DNA of 64,000 nt from Burkholderia sp. D-99 (GTDB lineage Bacteria; Pseudomonadota; Gammaproteobacteria; Burkholderiales; Burkholderiaceae): positions 1-64,000 of the forward strand of contig NZ_JAAOXM010000012.1 in assembly GCF_011605345.1 (NCBI RefSeq), given 5' to 3'. Numbering within the stretch: position 1 is the stretch's first letter; each line of letters opens with the position of its first letter. The notes beneath the pieces are model-generated. The model saw only the letters and a list, made by a program, of their open reading frames with translations. It did not search any database and was not told the DNA's origin. This document shows positions 25,847-34,603 of this stretch, piece by piece. Position numbers and translations under genes: made by a program.

Positions 25847-27142
25847 ATGAACTGCCCCGCCAACCCTTGCCCCGCCGCCGTTCGCCCGCCCGTCAGCACG
25901 CCCGCCGGAACGCCGCCCGCGCTGAGCGCGGGCATGACGCTGTTCTTCGCCGCGACGGTCGGCGTGATCGTGATGGACCTGTTCGCCGCGCAACCGCTGA
26001 CGGGCCCGATCAGCGCCGACCTGCACCTGCCGCCCGGCCTTGCCGGCCTCGTCGCGATGCTGCCGCAGCTCGGCTACGCGGCCGGGCTGGTGCTGCTCGT
26101 GCCGCTCGTCGACCTGCTCGAGAACCGCCGCCTGATCGTCGCGACGCTGGCCGCATGCGCGGCGGCGCTCGCGCTGCCCGCGTTCACGCGGTCGGGCACC
26201 GTGTTCCTGCTGGCGACACTCGCGGCCGGCGCCGCGTCGAGCGTGATCCAGATGCTCGTGCCGATGGCCGCGTCGATGGCACCCGACGCGCAGCGCGGCC
26301 GTGCGGTCGGCAACGTGATGAGCGGGCTGATGCTCGGCATCCTGCTGTCGCGCCCGCTCGCGAGCCTGATCGCAGGCACGGCCGGCTGGCGCGGCTTCTA
26401 TGGACTGGCGGCGCTTGCGAATGCCGCGATCGCCGTCGTGCTGGCCCTGCGCCTGCCGTCGCGCACGCCGTCGATCACGGCCGGCTACCGCACGCTGCTC
26501 GCGTCGATGGGGCGCCTGCTGGCCGACGAGCCGGTGCTGCGCCGGCATGCGCTGTCGGCCGCGCTCGCGATGGCCGCGTTCAGCGCATTCTGGACCGCGG
26601 TCGGGCTGCGGCTCGCGCAGCCGCCGTTCGGCCTCGACCTGCACGGGATCGCGCTGTTCGCGTTCGCCGGTGCCAGCGGCGCGATCGTCACGCCGCTCGC
26701 GGGCCGCGCGGGCGACCGCGGCCACGGGCCGGCCGCGCAGCGGATCGCGCACGGCACGATGCTCGTGGCGCTCGTCGTGCTCGGGATCGCGGGCGCCGGC
26801 TGGTTCGGCTTCGACGCGCACGCGCATCGTGGCCTCGCGCTCGCGCTGCTGGCCGGCGGCGCGGCGCTGCTCGACGCGGGCGTCATCGTCGACCAGACGA
26901 TCGGCCGCCGCGAGATCAACCTGCTGAACCCGGCCGCTCGCGGCCGCCTGAACGGGCTGTTCGTCGGGCTGTTCTTCATCGGCGGTGCGCTCGGCGCGGT
27001 GCTCGCGGGCAGTGCGTGGGCCTGGGGCGGGTGGAGCGCGGTGTGCGGCGTCGGCTTCGCGTTCGCGGGCGCGGCCGCCGCTTTCGGGCTCTCGGCCGGA
27101 CGCGGGGCCCGCGCAGCGGCACTCACTCGCCCGCGTGCGTGA
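25847..27142 (+). CDS. MFS transporter
   Basis: 431-residue major facilitator transporter of the inner membrane with about twelve hydrophobic segments in two halves. The YnfM/DHA-type pattern is visible: FFAATVGVIVMDLFAAQPL in the first helix, a D-x-x-x-R-R motif A equivalent (DLLENRRLIV) after helix 2, and AALLDAGVIVDQTIGRREI in the second half. Drug, sugar or amino acid export are all possible. It is divergent from a LysR gene, the usual arrangement for a regulator and its efflux target. The start ATG at 25847 was chosen as the first in frame. Confidence 0.85.
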   Translation: MNCPANPCPAAVRPPVSTPAGTPPALSAGMTLFFAATVGVIVMDLFAAQPLTGPISADLHLPPGLAGLVAMLPQLGYAAGLVLLVPLVDLLENRRLIVATLAACAAALALPAFTRSGTVFLLATLAAGAASSVIQMLVPMAASMAPDAQRGRAVGNVMSGLMLGILLSRPLASLIAGTAGWRGFYGLAALANAAIAVVLALRLPSRTPSITAGYRTLLASMGRLLADEPVLRRHALSAALAMAAFSAFWTAVGLRLAQPPFGLDLHGIALFAFAGASGAIVTPLAGRAGDRGHGPAAQRIAHGTMLVALVVLGIAGAGWFGFDAHAHRGLALALLAGGAALLDAGVIVDQTIGRREINLLNPAARGRLNGLFVGLFFIGGALGAVLAGSAWAWGGWSAVCGVGFAFAGAAAAFGLSAGRGARAAALTRPRA

Positions 27143-27156
27143 AGCACGCCCGAAAA

Positions 27157-27197
27157 GCCGAACGCCCCGCCCTCTTGCGAGGGACGGGGCGTTCGGC
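27157..27197. terminator. Hairpin between convergent MFS and LysE genes
   Basis: A 13-bp perfect stem (27157-27169 with 27185-27197) has a 15-base loop containing a further CCCTC/GAGGG-like pairing. On the minus strand it is followed by TTTTCG, so it probably serves the LysE gene; on the plus side there is no T run. Confidence 0.65.
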
Positions 27198-27217
27198 GCA
27201 CCGGCGTCGATTCGAAA

Positions 27218-27859
27218 TCAGTGACGGACCAGCGCCATCATCGCACCGAAGCCGACGAACAGCCCGCCCGTCAGCCGGTTGAAGATCTTCGCAACGCTCT
27301 GGCTCTTCAGCGTCGCGCCGATGCGCGTGCCGAACGACGCATAGACGAGATACCAGCTCACCTCGATCACCGCGAACGTGACGACGAGCACGCCGAATTG
27401 CGGCAGCGTCGGCTCGGCCGCGTTGATGAACTGCGGCAGCAGCGCGGCCGCGAACAGGATCGCTTTCGGGTTGCTGCCCGCGACCAGGAAACCGTTGCGG
27501 AACAGCGTCCCGCGCGATGCCGGCGCGGCCTGGCGCGACACGGTTTCGACGTCGGCGGCAGACTGCTCGTCGTCGACGCGCGCGCGCCACGCTTTCACAC
27601 CGAGGTAGATCAGGTAAGCGGCGCCCGCGAAGCGCAACGTGTTGAACATCGCAGGCCACGCCTCGAGCACGGCACCGAGGCCCGCCGCCGACACCGACAG
27701 CATCAGCACCAGCGCGGTGAGACAGCCGGCCATCGTCCACGCCGAACGCCGCAGCCCGTGCCGCGCGCCGTGCGTCATCACCAGCAGCATGTTCGGGCCC
27801 GGAATCGCCGACACGACGAACACCGTCGCCACGAAAAGCCACCACGTATGCAAGTTCAT
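27218..27859 (-). CDS. LysE/RhtB-family amino acid exporter
   Basis: 213-residue inner-membrane protein with six hydrophobic segments. The family signature is at the N-terminus: VVSAIPGPNMLLVMTHGARHG (PGPN loop). Later blocks include FAGAAYLIYLGVKAWRAR and NPKAILFAAALLPQF. Members export lysine, threonine, homoserine lactones or other amino acids; the substrate is not resolvable. A weakly charged loop (about 95-115) separates the halves. The ATG at 27859 has a GGGAAAAC-like purine run too far upstream to be a convincing SD. The oxidoreductase gene to its right, also on the minus strand, ends 76 bases upstream. Confidence 0.88.
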   Translation of the reverse strand: MNLHTWWLFVATVFVVSAIPGPNMLLVMTHGARHGLRRSAWTMAGCLTALVLMLSVSAAGLGAVLEAWPAMFNTLRFAGAAYLIYLGVKAWRARVDDEQSAADVETVSRQAAPASRGTLFRNGFLVAGSNPKAILFAAALLPQFINAAEPTLPQFGVLVVTFAVIEVSWYLVYASFGTRIGATLKSQSVAKIFNRLTGGLFVGFGAMMALVRH

Positions 27860-27935
27860 GCCCGCCTCTGCCTGGATGTAAGGGAAAACGAAACGTCGAT
27901 TATGCCGGTGCGCCGGACTTCTGTCGCGCGGCGGC

Positions 27936-28805
27936 TCAGCGGCCCGCGCGGCGCAGCGCGACTTCGCCGAGCACCGCGAAATCCTGGTCGCCGCCGCCGT
28001 GCGCGAGCGCGTCGAGCAGGTTGTCGCGCACGACGCTCGCCACCGGCAGCGGCACCGACACGGCGTCGCCGGCTTCCAGCGCCAGGCGAACGTCCTTCAG
28101 CCCGAGGCGCGCCTTGAAGCGCGCGGGCTCGTAGCGCCGCTCGGCGATCATCGAGCCGTAGCCCTCGTAGACAGGCCCCGGAAACACGCTGCCGGTGATC
28201 ACGTCGAGGAAGTCGCGCATCGCGACGCCGTGCGCGCCCAGCAGCGCGGACGCCTCGCCGAGCGTCTCGATCGCCGACGCGAGCGTGAAGTTCGCGGCGA
28301 TCTTCGCGACGTTCGCGTGCTGCGGCAGCGAACCGAACCGCCAGGTCTTCTGGCCGATCGCGTCGAACAGCGGCTGCACGCGGTCGATCGCCTCCGCCGG
28401 GCCGCCCGCCATGATCGTCAGGCGCGCGGCGGCCGCGACATCGGGCCGCCCCATCACCGGCGCGGCGACGTAATGGATGCCGCGCGACGCATGCGCGTGC
28501 GCGAGCGATTCGGCCAGCGCGACCGACACCGTCGCCATGTTGACGTGGATCAGGCCGCGCGGCGCCTGCGCGAGCAGCGCATCGTCGAAGATCGCGCGCG
28601 CGGCGGCGTCGTCGGCCAGCATCGAGAACACCGCGTCGCCGCTAAACGCGTCGGCCGGCGTGTCGACGATCTGCGCGCCGAGCGCGGCGAGCGGCTCGGC
28701 GCGCTCGCGCGACCGGTTCCAGACCCGCACCGTGTGCCCGGCCTTCAGCAGGTTCGTCGCGATTGCCTGCCCCATCTCACCCAGCCCGATAAATCCGAGA
28801 TCCAT
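27936..28805 (-). CDS. NAD(P)-dependent oxidoreductase, 3-hydroxyisobutyrate dehydrogenase family
   Basis: 289-residue cytosolic beta-hydroxyacid dehydrogenase. The Rossmann motif is at the very start (GFIGLGEMGQAIATNLLKAGH, key glycines GxGxMG), then the substrate-contact block VAAPVMGRPDVAAA, a conserved lysine region NVAKIAANFTLAS, and an all-helical C-terminal domain. Relatives act on 3-hydroxyisobutyrate, tartronate semialdehyde or succinic semialdehyde. The ATG at 28805 has GGAG-containing purines (AAGGAGCGGGAA) upstream. It is followed, in the same direction, by the LysE gene after 76 bases. It diverges from the Mut7-C gene. Confidence 0.87.
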   Translation of the reverse strand: MDLGFIGLGEMGQAIATNLLKAGHTVRVWNRSRERAEPLAALGAQIVDTPADAFSGDAVFSMLADDAAARAIFDDALLAQAPRGLIHVNMATVSVALAESLAHAHASRGIHYVAAPVMGRPDVAAAARLTIMAGGPAEAIDRVQPLFDAIGQKTWRFGSLPQHANVAKIAANFTLASAIETLGEASALLGAHGVAMRDFLDVITGSVFPGPVYEGYGSMIAERRYEPARFKARLGLKDVRLALEAGDAVSVPLPVASVVRDNLLDALAHGGGDQDFAVLGEVALRRAGR

Positions 28806-28901
28806 TTCCCGCTCCTTCGCTCCGTGAAGCGGGGAGTTAAACACAGATGCGTGGCGTCTGCAGGGCACGCGGCCGGCCATGCGCGGTGCCATACTGCGCG
28901 C

Positions 28902-29657
28902 ATGGCGACCGCGACCTTCCGCTTCCACGACGAACTGAACGCGTTTCTCCCGCGCGCGCAGCGCGACCGCGCGTTCGGGCACGCATGCGCGCGCGATGCG
29001 ACGGTGAAGCACGCGATCGAGGCGCTTGGCGTCCCGCATACCGAAATCGGCCGGCTGTGCGTGAACGACGTGCCGGCCGCGCTCGACCGGCCGCTCGACG
29101 ACGGCGACCGGGTCGAAGCCTTTCCGGAGCGCGCGCAGCCGGCGGCCTGCAGGGCCGCCGCGCCGCCACCGGCGCAATGGCGCTTCGTCGCCGACGCACA
29201 TCTCGGCGGCCTCGCGCAACTGCTGCGCCTCGCGGGCTTCGACACCTGCTACGACAACCACTACCGCGACGACGAGCTCGTGGCGCTCGCCGCGCGAGAG
29301 GGCCGGATCGTGCTGACCCGCGACCGCGAGCTGCTCAAGCGGCGCGCGGTCGAGCGCGGCTGCTACCTGCATGCGCTGCAGCCGGCCGACCAGCTGCGCG
29401 AACTGTTCGAGCGGCTCGATCTCGCGCCGCACATGCGCCCGTTCCGGCTGTGCCTGCGCTGCAACGCCCCGCTGCATCCGCTCGACGCGGCCGCTGCCGC
29501 ACCGCGCGTGCCGGCCGGCGTCCGGCAGCGGCACCGGCGCTTCGCCGCGTGCGACATCTGCCGGCGCGTGTTCTGGGAAGGCTCGCACTGGCGGCGCATG
29601 CGCACGGTAGTCGACGCGATGCGCGCGCCGCCGCCGGCGGGCGTTTCCGGCGCCTGA
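28902..29657 (+). CDS. Mut7-C RNase domain protein with ubiquitin-like N-terminus
   Basis: 251-residue cytosolic protein. The first 85 residues resemble the ubiquitin-like Mut7-C-associated domain (TATFRFHDELNAFLP, and the end DDGDRVEAFP). The rest is the Mut7-C/PIN-like RNase domain with acidic residues in RFVADAHLGGLAQLLRLAGFDT, DDELVALAAREGRIVLTRDREL and a four-cysteine zinc-ribbon (CLRCN and CDIC). Proteins of this type are predicted RNases related to the C-terminus of the animal exonuclease Mut-7; the biological RNA is unknown. The ATG at 28902 lies just after a CATACTGCGCG promoter-like stretch. No strong SD is seen. Confidence 0.8.
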   Translation: MATATFRFHDELNAFLPRAQRDRAFGHACARDATVKHAIEALGVPHTEIGRLCVNDVPAALDRPLDDGDRVEAFPERAQPAACRAAAPPPAQWRFVADAHLGGLAQLLRLAGFDTCYDNHYRDDELVALAAREGRIVLTRDRELLKRRAVERGCYLHALQPADQLRELFERLDLAPHMRPFRLCLRCNAPLHPLDAAAAAPRVPAGVRQRHRRFAACDICRRVFWEGSHWRRMRTVVDAMRAPPPAGVSGA

Positions 29658-29663
29658 AAAACA

Positions 29664-29693
29664 AAACCCCGCATGCCGAAACATGCGGGGTTT
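29664..29693. terminator. Bidirectional terminator after the Mut7-C gene
   Basis: AAACCCCGCATG (29664-29675) pairs with CATGCGGGGTTT (29682-29693) across six bases, and A- and T-rich ends on both sides suit the convergent small gene at 29734-29970. Confidence 0.85.
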
Positions 29694-29733
29694 CTCGACT
29701 GGCGGCCGGCGATGCCGGCCCCGGGCGAAGCGC

Positions 29734-29970
29734 TTAGTTTGCTGCGCCTGCGTCGTTCGTGCCGGCTGCCGATGCGGCGGCGGCCTTCGCCTTGCCCTTG
29801 GCCGAACCGTGTTGCTTCAGCTGGTGCTTCGGCTTGCTGTGATCCTTCTTCATCGGTGCGGCAGCGGGAGCCATCGCGCCTGCCGGCGACGACGCGGCTT
29901 CCTGTGCGAATGCCGAAACCGATGCGAGTGCGAATGCTGCGGCGATGATCGAAGCGAGCGTCTTCTTCAT
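29734..29970 (-). CDS. Small exported Ala/Lys-rich protein
   Basis: 78-residue protein with a clear signal peptide (MKKTLASIIAAAFALASVSAFAQ, cleavage after AFA, about residue 22). The mature 56 residues are low in complexity: Ala, Lys, Pro, Ser and His, including MKKDHSKPKHQLKQHGSAKGKAK (basic centre). It resembles the low-complexity basic periplasmic proteins annotated as acid-shock or stress proteins in proteobacteria, but no domain can be assigned. The ATG at 29970 has an AAGGAA box. It is convergent with the Mut7-C gene. Confidence 0.7.
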   Translation of the reverse strand: MKKTLASIIAAAFALASVSAFAQEAASSPAGAMAPAAAPMKKDHSKPKHQLKQHGSAKGKAKAAAASAAGTNDAGAAN

Positions 29971-30331
29971 TGTTCTTCCTTTAGCGGAGAAAAAATCAAA
30001 CGTACCGGTAAGTAAAGATGCGAGGCATTCGCATCGGAGCCCCAGGCCGCGAGGCCGGCTTTCGCCGTTCCGTCGAGACAAAACCTGACGCACTGGTTCC
30101 ATAACGCATCGTGTTCGCGGCAAGTTGACACGTTGCTTGCGTCCCTCGGGTTTCCCCGGGGGCGAGCGTGTGTCCCGGTCCCGGCGAGCGGTCCGGCAGC
30201 CGCCGTGGCGGCGCGGCAAACCCGCTCGCGCGCCATCGGGGCGACGCTTATACTGGCGTCCATCCGTCCCTTTCCCGGGGAAACCGGATCGCGGCCGGTC
30301 GCCAGACCGCCGCCGTCTCGAGGCGCTCAAA
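29971..30331. other. Promoter region of the ABC export operon
   Basis: 361 bases without a gene, lying between the small exported protein gene and the HlyD-like gene. TATACT (30249-30254) on the plus strand is a good -10 box, with no recognisable -35. TTGACA at 30125-30130 is a perfect -35 hexamer but has no -10 at the right distance. Open frames run through the region in high-GC codons but carry no conserved sequence. Confidence 0.45.
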
Positions 30332-31537
30332 TTGCCCGATCACAATCTGGACAAACTGAAGATCGACCGGCGTCCGCTCGCACCGGCGCCCCGCCGGCGC
30401 CGGTGGCTCCGCTATGCGGTCGCCGCCGCGATCGTCATCGTCGCGATCGCCGCCGGCCTCACGCTGACCGGCCGGCCGGCCGTCGACACCACCACCGTCA
30501 CGTCCGCCTACCCGTACCAGAACGACACGCAGCTCAATGCGACCGGCTACGTCGTGCCGCAGCGCAAGGCCGCGGTCGCATCGAAGGGCCAGGGGCGCGT
30601 CGAATGGCTCGGCGTGCTGGAAGGCACGCGCGTGAAGAAGGACGAAATCATCGCGCGACTCGAAAGCCGCGACGTCGAGGCATCGCGGGCGCAGGCGCTC
30701 GCCCAGGTGAAGGTCAGCCGCGCGAACCTCGGCGTCGAACAGGCCGAACTGAAGGACGCCGAGATCGCGTTGCGCCGCACCTCGGCACTCGCGCCGCGCG
30801 GCGCCGTGCCGGCCGCGCAGCTCGACACCGACACGGCCCGCCTGAACAAGGCGCGCGCGTCGGTCGCGAGCGACCAGGCCGCGATCGCGTCCGCCGAGGC
30901 CAACGCGCAGGCCGCGCAGGTGGCGGTCGACCAGACGGTGATCCGCGCGCCGTTCGACGGCATCGTGCTCGCGAAGCACGCGAACGTCGGCGACAACATC
31001 ACGCCGTTCTCGTCCGCGTCGGACAGCAAGGGGGCGGTCGTGACGATCGCCGACATGGACACGCTCGAGGTCGAGGCCGACGTCGCCGAATCGAACATCG
31101 CGAAGATCCGCGCCGAGCAACCGTGCGAGATCCAGCTCGACGCGCTGCCCGACACGCGCTTCGCGGGCCGCGTGTCGCGCATCGTGCCGACCGTCGACCG
31201 CTCGAAGGCCACCGTGCTCGTGAAGGTGCGCTTCGTCGACCGCGACGACCGCGTGCTGCCCGACATGAGCGCGAAGATCGCGTTCCTGTCGAAGCCGGTA
31301 TCGGCGCAGGACCGGCAGCCCGTGACGGCCGTGCAGGCGAGCGCGGTCGTCAAGCGCGACGGCCGGCCGGTCGTGTTCGTCGTGAAGGACGACGTCGTGC
31401 ACGCGACGGCCGTGACCGCCGGCATGCGGATCGGCGAACTCGTCGCGATCCGCGGCGCGAAGCCCGGCGACACGGTCGTGCTCGCGCCGGGCACGAAGCT
31501 GAAGGACGGCGCGAAAGTGACCGTCGCGAAGAAGTAG
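30332..31537 (+). CDS. HlyD/MacA-type periplasmic adaptor subunit
   Basis: Membrane-fusion adaptor (401 residues) of a tripartite or MacAB-like ABC export system. One N-terminal membrane anchor (about 25-45) is preceded by a basic segment. A barrel-lipoyl region with GYVVPQRKAAVASKGQGRVEW follows, then a long helical hairpin rich in Ala, Glu and Gln (about 115-205), the second lipoyl half VIRAPFDGIVLAKHANVGDNI, and a C-terminal beta-barrel. I choose the TTG at 30332, with GAGG eight bases upstream, because the membrane anchor then has a normal cytosolic tail; the frame is open further upstream. The ATPase gene follows after 7 bases. Confidence 0.85.
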   Translation: MPDHNLDKLKIDRRPLAPAPRRRRWLRYAVAAAIVIVAIAAGLTLTGRPAVDTTTVTSAYPYQNDTQLNATGYVVPQRKAAVASKGQGRVEWLGVLEGTRVKKDEIIARLESRDVEASRAQALAQVKVSRANLGVEQAELKDAEIALRRTSALAPRGAVPAAQLDTDTARLNKARASVASDQAAIASAEANAQAAQVAVDQTVIRAPFDGIVLAKHANVGDNITPFSSASDSKGAVVTIADMDTLEVEADVAESNIAKIRAEQPCEIQLDALPDTRFAGRVSRIVPTVDRSKATVLVKVRFVDRDDRVLPDMSAKIAFLSKPVSAQDRQPVTAVQASAVVKRDGRPVVFVVKDDVVHATAVTAGMRIGELVAIRGAKPGDTVVLAPGTKLKDGAKVTVAKK

Positions 31538-31544
31538 CGCACGC

Positions 31545-32243
31545 GTGAACGACGCCCCGCCGCCCCTCGTCGAGCTCAGCCACGTCGCGAAGTCGTACCG
31601 GCGCGGCAACCAGATCGTGCCCGTGCTGACCGACATCACGCTCGACATCGGCGAAGGCGACTTCGTCGCGCTGATGGGGCCGTCCGGCTCCGGCAAGAGC
31701 ACGCTGCTGAACCTCGTGGCCGGCATCGACCGGCCCGACAGCGGCGAGCTGCGCGTGGGCGGGCTCGACATCTCGCTGCTCGCGGAGGCGCAACTGGCCG
31801 AATGGCGCGCGGCGAACGTCGGCTTCATCTTCCAGTTCTACAACCTGATGCCGGTGCTCACGGCGTTCGAGAACGTCGAGCTGCCGCTGATGCTCACGCA
31901 CCTGTCGCGCCGCGAGCGGCGCGAGCGCGTCGAGCTCGTGCTCGACATGGTGAACCTCGGCGACCGCACGAGCCACTACCCGTCCGAGCTGTCGGGCGGC
32001 CAGCAGCAGCGCGTCGCGATCGCGCGCGCGCTGATCACCGACCCCGTGCTGATCGTCGCCGACGAGCCGACCGGCGACCTCGATCGCGCGTCGGCCACCG
32101 ACGTGCTCGCGATGCTGCAACGGATGAACGCCGAGCTCGGCAAGACGATCATCATGGTGACCCACGACGCGCACGCGGCCGGCGCCGCGCGCTCGCTCGT
32201 GCATCTGGAAAAAGGGGAGCTGATCGATGGGCACGCCGGCTGA
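31545..32243 (+). CDS. ABC transporter ATP-binding protein (MacB/LolD type)
   Basis: 232-residue ATPase of the MacB/LolD/FtsE group. Walker A is GPSGSGKSTLLNL (about residue 46), the signature motif is LSGGQQQRVAIARAL, Walker B is PVLIVADEPTGDLD, and the switch His is in MVTHDAHAA. It should power the two permeases that follow, moving a lipid, peptide or drug out with help from the adaptor. The start is GTG at 31545. The adaptor gene ends 7 bases before it. Confidence 0.93.
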   Translation: MNDAPPPLVELSHVAKSYRRGNQIVPVLTDITLDIGEGDFVALMGPSGSGKSTLLNLVAGIDRPDSGELRVGGLDISLLAEAQLAEWRAANVGFIFQFYNLMPVLTAFENVELPLMLTHLSRRERRERVELVLDMVNLGDRTSHYPSELSGGQQQRVAIARALITDPVLIVADEPTGDLDRASATDVLAMLQRMNAELGKTIIMVTHDAHAAGAARSLVHLEKGELIDGHAG

Positions 32244-32264
32244 CCGGCTGCGGGAGCGCGCGCG

Positions 32265-33419
32265 ATGTACGTGCTGAAGCTGATCGCGCGCAATGCGCTG
32301 CGGCACCGGCTGCGCACGCTGCTGACCGTGCTCGGGCTGACCATCGCGGTGCTCGCGTTCGGGCTGCTGCATACGGTGGTCGACGCGTGGTACGCGGGCG
32401 CGGCCGCCGCGTCCAGCGGGCGGCTCGTCACGCGCAACGCGATCTCGCTGGTGTTTCCGCTGCCCGTGAGCTACGAGAACCGGATCCGCGGCGTCGAAGG
32501 CGTGACGGCCCTGGTCCGCTCGAACTGGTTCGGCGGCATCTACCGCGACCCGAAGAATTTCTTCGCGAGCTTCGCCGTATCGGACAACTATCTCGACCTG
32601 TATCCGGAATTCATCGTGCCCGAGCAGCAGCGCGCCGACTACAACCGCGACCGCCGCGGCTGCCTGGTCGGGCGCCAGCTCGCGGATCAGTTCGGCTTCA
32701 AGGTCGGCGACGTGATTCCGCTGAAGGGCACGATCTACCCGGGCACCTGGGATTTCGTCGTGCGCGGCATTCTCGACGGCCGCGACGAGTCGACGATCAC
32801 GCGCCAGCTGGTGTTCCACTGGGACTACCTGAACGAGACGGTGCGCCAGCGCACGCCGAAGCAGGCCGACCAGGTCGGCCTGTTCGTGCTCGGCGTCGCG
32901 AACCCGGACGACGGCGCGTCGATCGCGCGCAACGTCGACGCGGTGTTCAAGAACTCGCTCGCCGAGACGCTGACCGAAACCGAGCAGGCGTTCCAGCTCG
33001 GTTTCGTCGCGATGTCGAACCAGATCATCGCGGCGATCCGCGTCGTGTCATACGTGGTGATCCTGATCATCATGGCCGTGATGGCCAACGCGATGGCGAT
33101 GAGCGCGCGCGAACGCACCGCCGAATACGCGACGCTGAAGGCGCTCGGCTTCGGCCCCGGGTTCCTCGCGCTGATCGTGTTCGGCGAATCGGTCGTGATC
33201 GCGGTGGCCGGCGGCGGGCTCGGGATCCTCGCGACCCCGCCCGCCGCGAGCCTGTTCAAGCAGGCGGCAGGCGGCATCTTCCCGGTGTTCAAGGTGTCGA
33301 CCGAGACGGTCGGGCTGCAGGCCGCGTGCTCGGTCGCGGTCGGCTTCGCGGCCGCGATCGTGCCGGCGTGGCAGGCGGCGCGCGTGCGTGTCGTCGAAGG
33401 CCTGCGGGCGATCGGATAA
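32265..33419 (+). CDS. ABC transporter permease (FtsX/MacB-like)
   Basis: 384-residue inner-membrane permease with the MacB-type layout: one membrane helix near the N-terminus (about 15-38), a large periplasmic domain of about 220 residues, then three membrane helices (about 265-375), as in the FtsX superfamily. Its cytosolic coupling region is in MSARERTAEYATLKALGFGP. It pairs with the next permease to form a heterodimer, since two different permease genes share one ATPase. Its stop is 4 bases from the start of the second permease. Confidence 0.9.
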   Translation: MYVLKLIARNALRHRLRTLLTVLGLTIAVLAFGLLHTVVDAWYAGAAAASSGRLVTRNAISLVFPLPVSYENRIRGVEGVTALVRSNWFGGIYRDPKNFFASFAVSDNYLDLYPEFIVPEQQRADYNRDRRGCLVGRQLADQFGFKVGDVIPLKGTIYPGTWDFVVRGILDGRDESTITRQLVFHWDYLNETVRQRTPKQADQVGLFVLGVANPDDGASIARNVDAVFKNSLAETLTETEQAFQLGFVAMSNQIIAAIRVVSYVVILIIMAVMANAMAMSARERTAEYATLKALGFGPGFLALIVFGESVVIAVAGGGLGILATPPAASLFKQAAGGIFPVFKVSTETVGLQAACSVAVGFAAAIVPAWQAARVRVVEGLRAIG

Positions 33420-33423
33420 GCGC

Positions 33424-34590
33424 ATGGCGATCCCGCTCAACTACATCGCGCGCAACCTGTGGACCCGGCGGCTCACCACCGCGCTGACCGCCGGCGGGAT
33501 GGCGCTCGTGATCTTCGTGTTCGCGACGGTGCAGATGCTCGACGCCGGGCTCACGAAGACGCTCGTTTCGACCGGCGAACCCGACAACGCGGTGGTGATC
33601 CGCAAGGGCGCCGAAACCGAGATCCAGAGTTCGATCGACCATCAGCAGGCCAATGCGCTCGAGATGCACCCGGCCGTCGCGCTCGGCCCCGACGGCCGGC
33701 CACTCGTGTCGAAGGAAGCGGTCGTGCTGATCTCGCTCGTGAAGACGTCGACCGGCAAGCCGTCGAACGTCGTGATCCGCGGCGTGTCGCCGGCCGGGCT
33801 CGCGCTGCGCCCGCACGTGACGCTCACGGCCGGCCGGATGTTCACGCCCGGCTCGTCGGAAATCATCGTCGGCAGCGCAATCGCGAAAGGCTTCAGCGGC
33901 ACGCAGCTCGGCGACAGCCTGCATTTCGCGCAGCGCGACTGGACCATCGTCGGCATCTTCGACGCGGGCGGCAGCGGTTTCGATTCGGAGATCTGGGGCG
34001 ACGTCGACCAGCTGATGCAGTCGTTCCGGCGCACCAGCTATTCGTCGATGGTGCTGCGCATCCCGAGCGCCGACGGCTTCGCGCGCTTCAAGGCCGACAT
34101 CGACGTCGACCCGCGGCTGACCGACGAGGCGAAACGCGAGCAGACCTTCTATGGCGACCAGTCGAAGGCGCTGTCGAAGTTCATCAACATCCTCGGCATC
34201 ACGCTGTCGACGATCTTCTCGATCGCCGCGATGATCGGCGCGATGATCACGATGTACGCGTCGGTCGCGAATCGCGTGGCCGAGATCGGCACGCTGCGCG
34301 CGCTCGGCTTCAAGCGCACGAACGTGCTCGCCGCGTTCCTGCTGGAAGCGCTGCTGCTCGGCTTCGTCGGCGGCGTCGCGGGGCTCGCGTGCGCGTCGCT
34401 GATGCAGTTCGCGTCGTTCTCGACGACCAACTTCCAGACCTTCGCGGACCTGTCGTTCCGCTTCGTGCTGACGCCCGCGATCGTCGTGAAGACGCTGCTG
34501 TTCTCGCTCGTGATGGGGCTCGTCGGCGGGTTCCTGCCGGCGATGCGCGCCGCGCGGCTGAAGATCGTCGACGCGCTGCGCGCGCAGTGA
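33424..34590 (+). CDS. Second ABC transporter permease (FtsX/MacB-like)
   Basis: 388-residue permease of the FtsX/MacB type, similar in plan to the previous one: N-terminal helix (about 17-38), a periplasmic domain, and three C-terminal helices, with the coupling segment ASVANRVAEIGTLRALGFKRTNVL. The two permeases are not close copies, so an asymmetric transporter is likely. It ends the four-gene operon; no outer-membrane channel gene is adjacent. The ATG at 33424 is right after the previous stop. The substrate is unknown. Confidence 0.9.
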   Translation: MAIPLNYIARNLWTRRLTTALTAGGMALVIFVFATVQMLDAGLTKTLVSTGEPDNAVVIRKGAETEIQSSIDHQQANALEMHPAVALGPDGRPLVSKEAVVLISLVKTSTGKPSNVVIRGVSPAGLALRPHVTLTAGRMFTPGSSEIIVGSAIAKGFSGTQLGDSLHFAQRDWTIVGIFDAGGSGFDSEIWGDVDQLMQSFRRTSYSSMVLRIPSADGFARFKADIDVDPRLTDEAKREQTFYGDQSKALSKFINILGITLSTIFSIAAMIGAMITMYASVANRVAEIGTLRALGFKRTNVLAAFLLEALLLGFVGGVAGLACASLMQFASFSTTNFQTFADLSFRFVLTPAIVVKTLLFSLVMGLVGGFLPAMRAARLKIVDALRAQ

Positions 34591-34603
34591 CGCGCGCCGC
34601 CGC

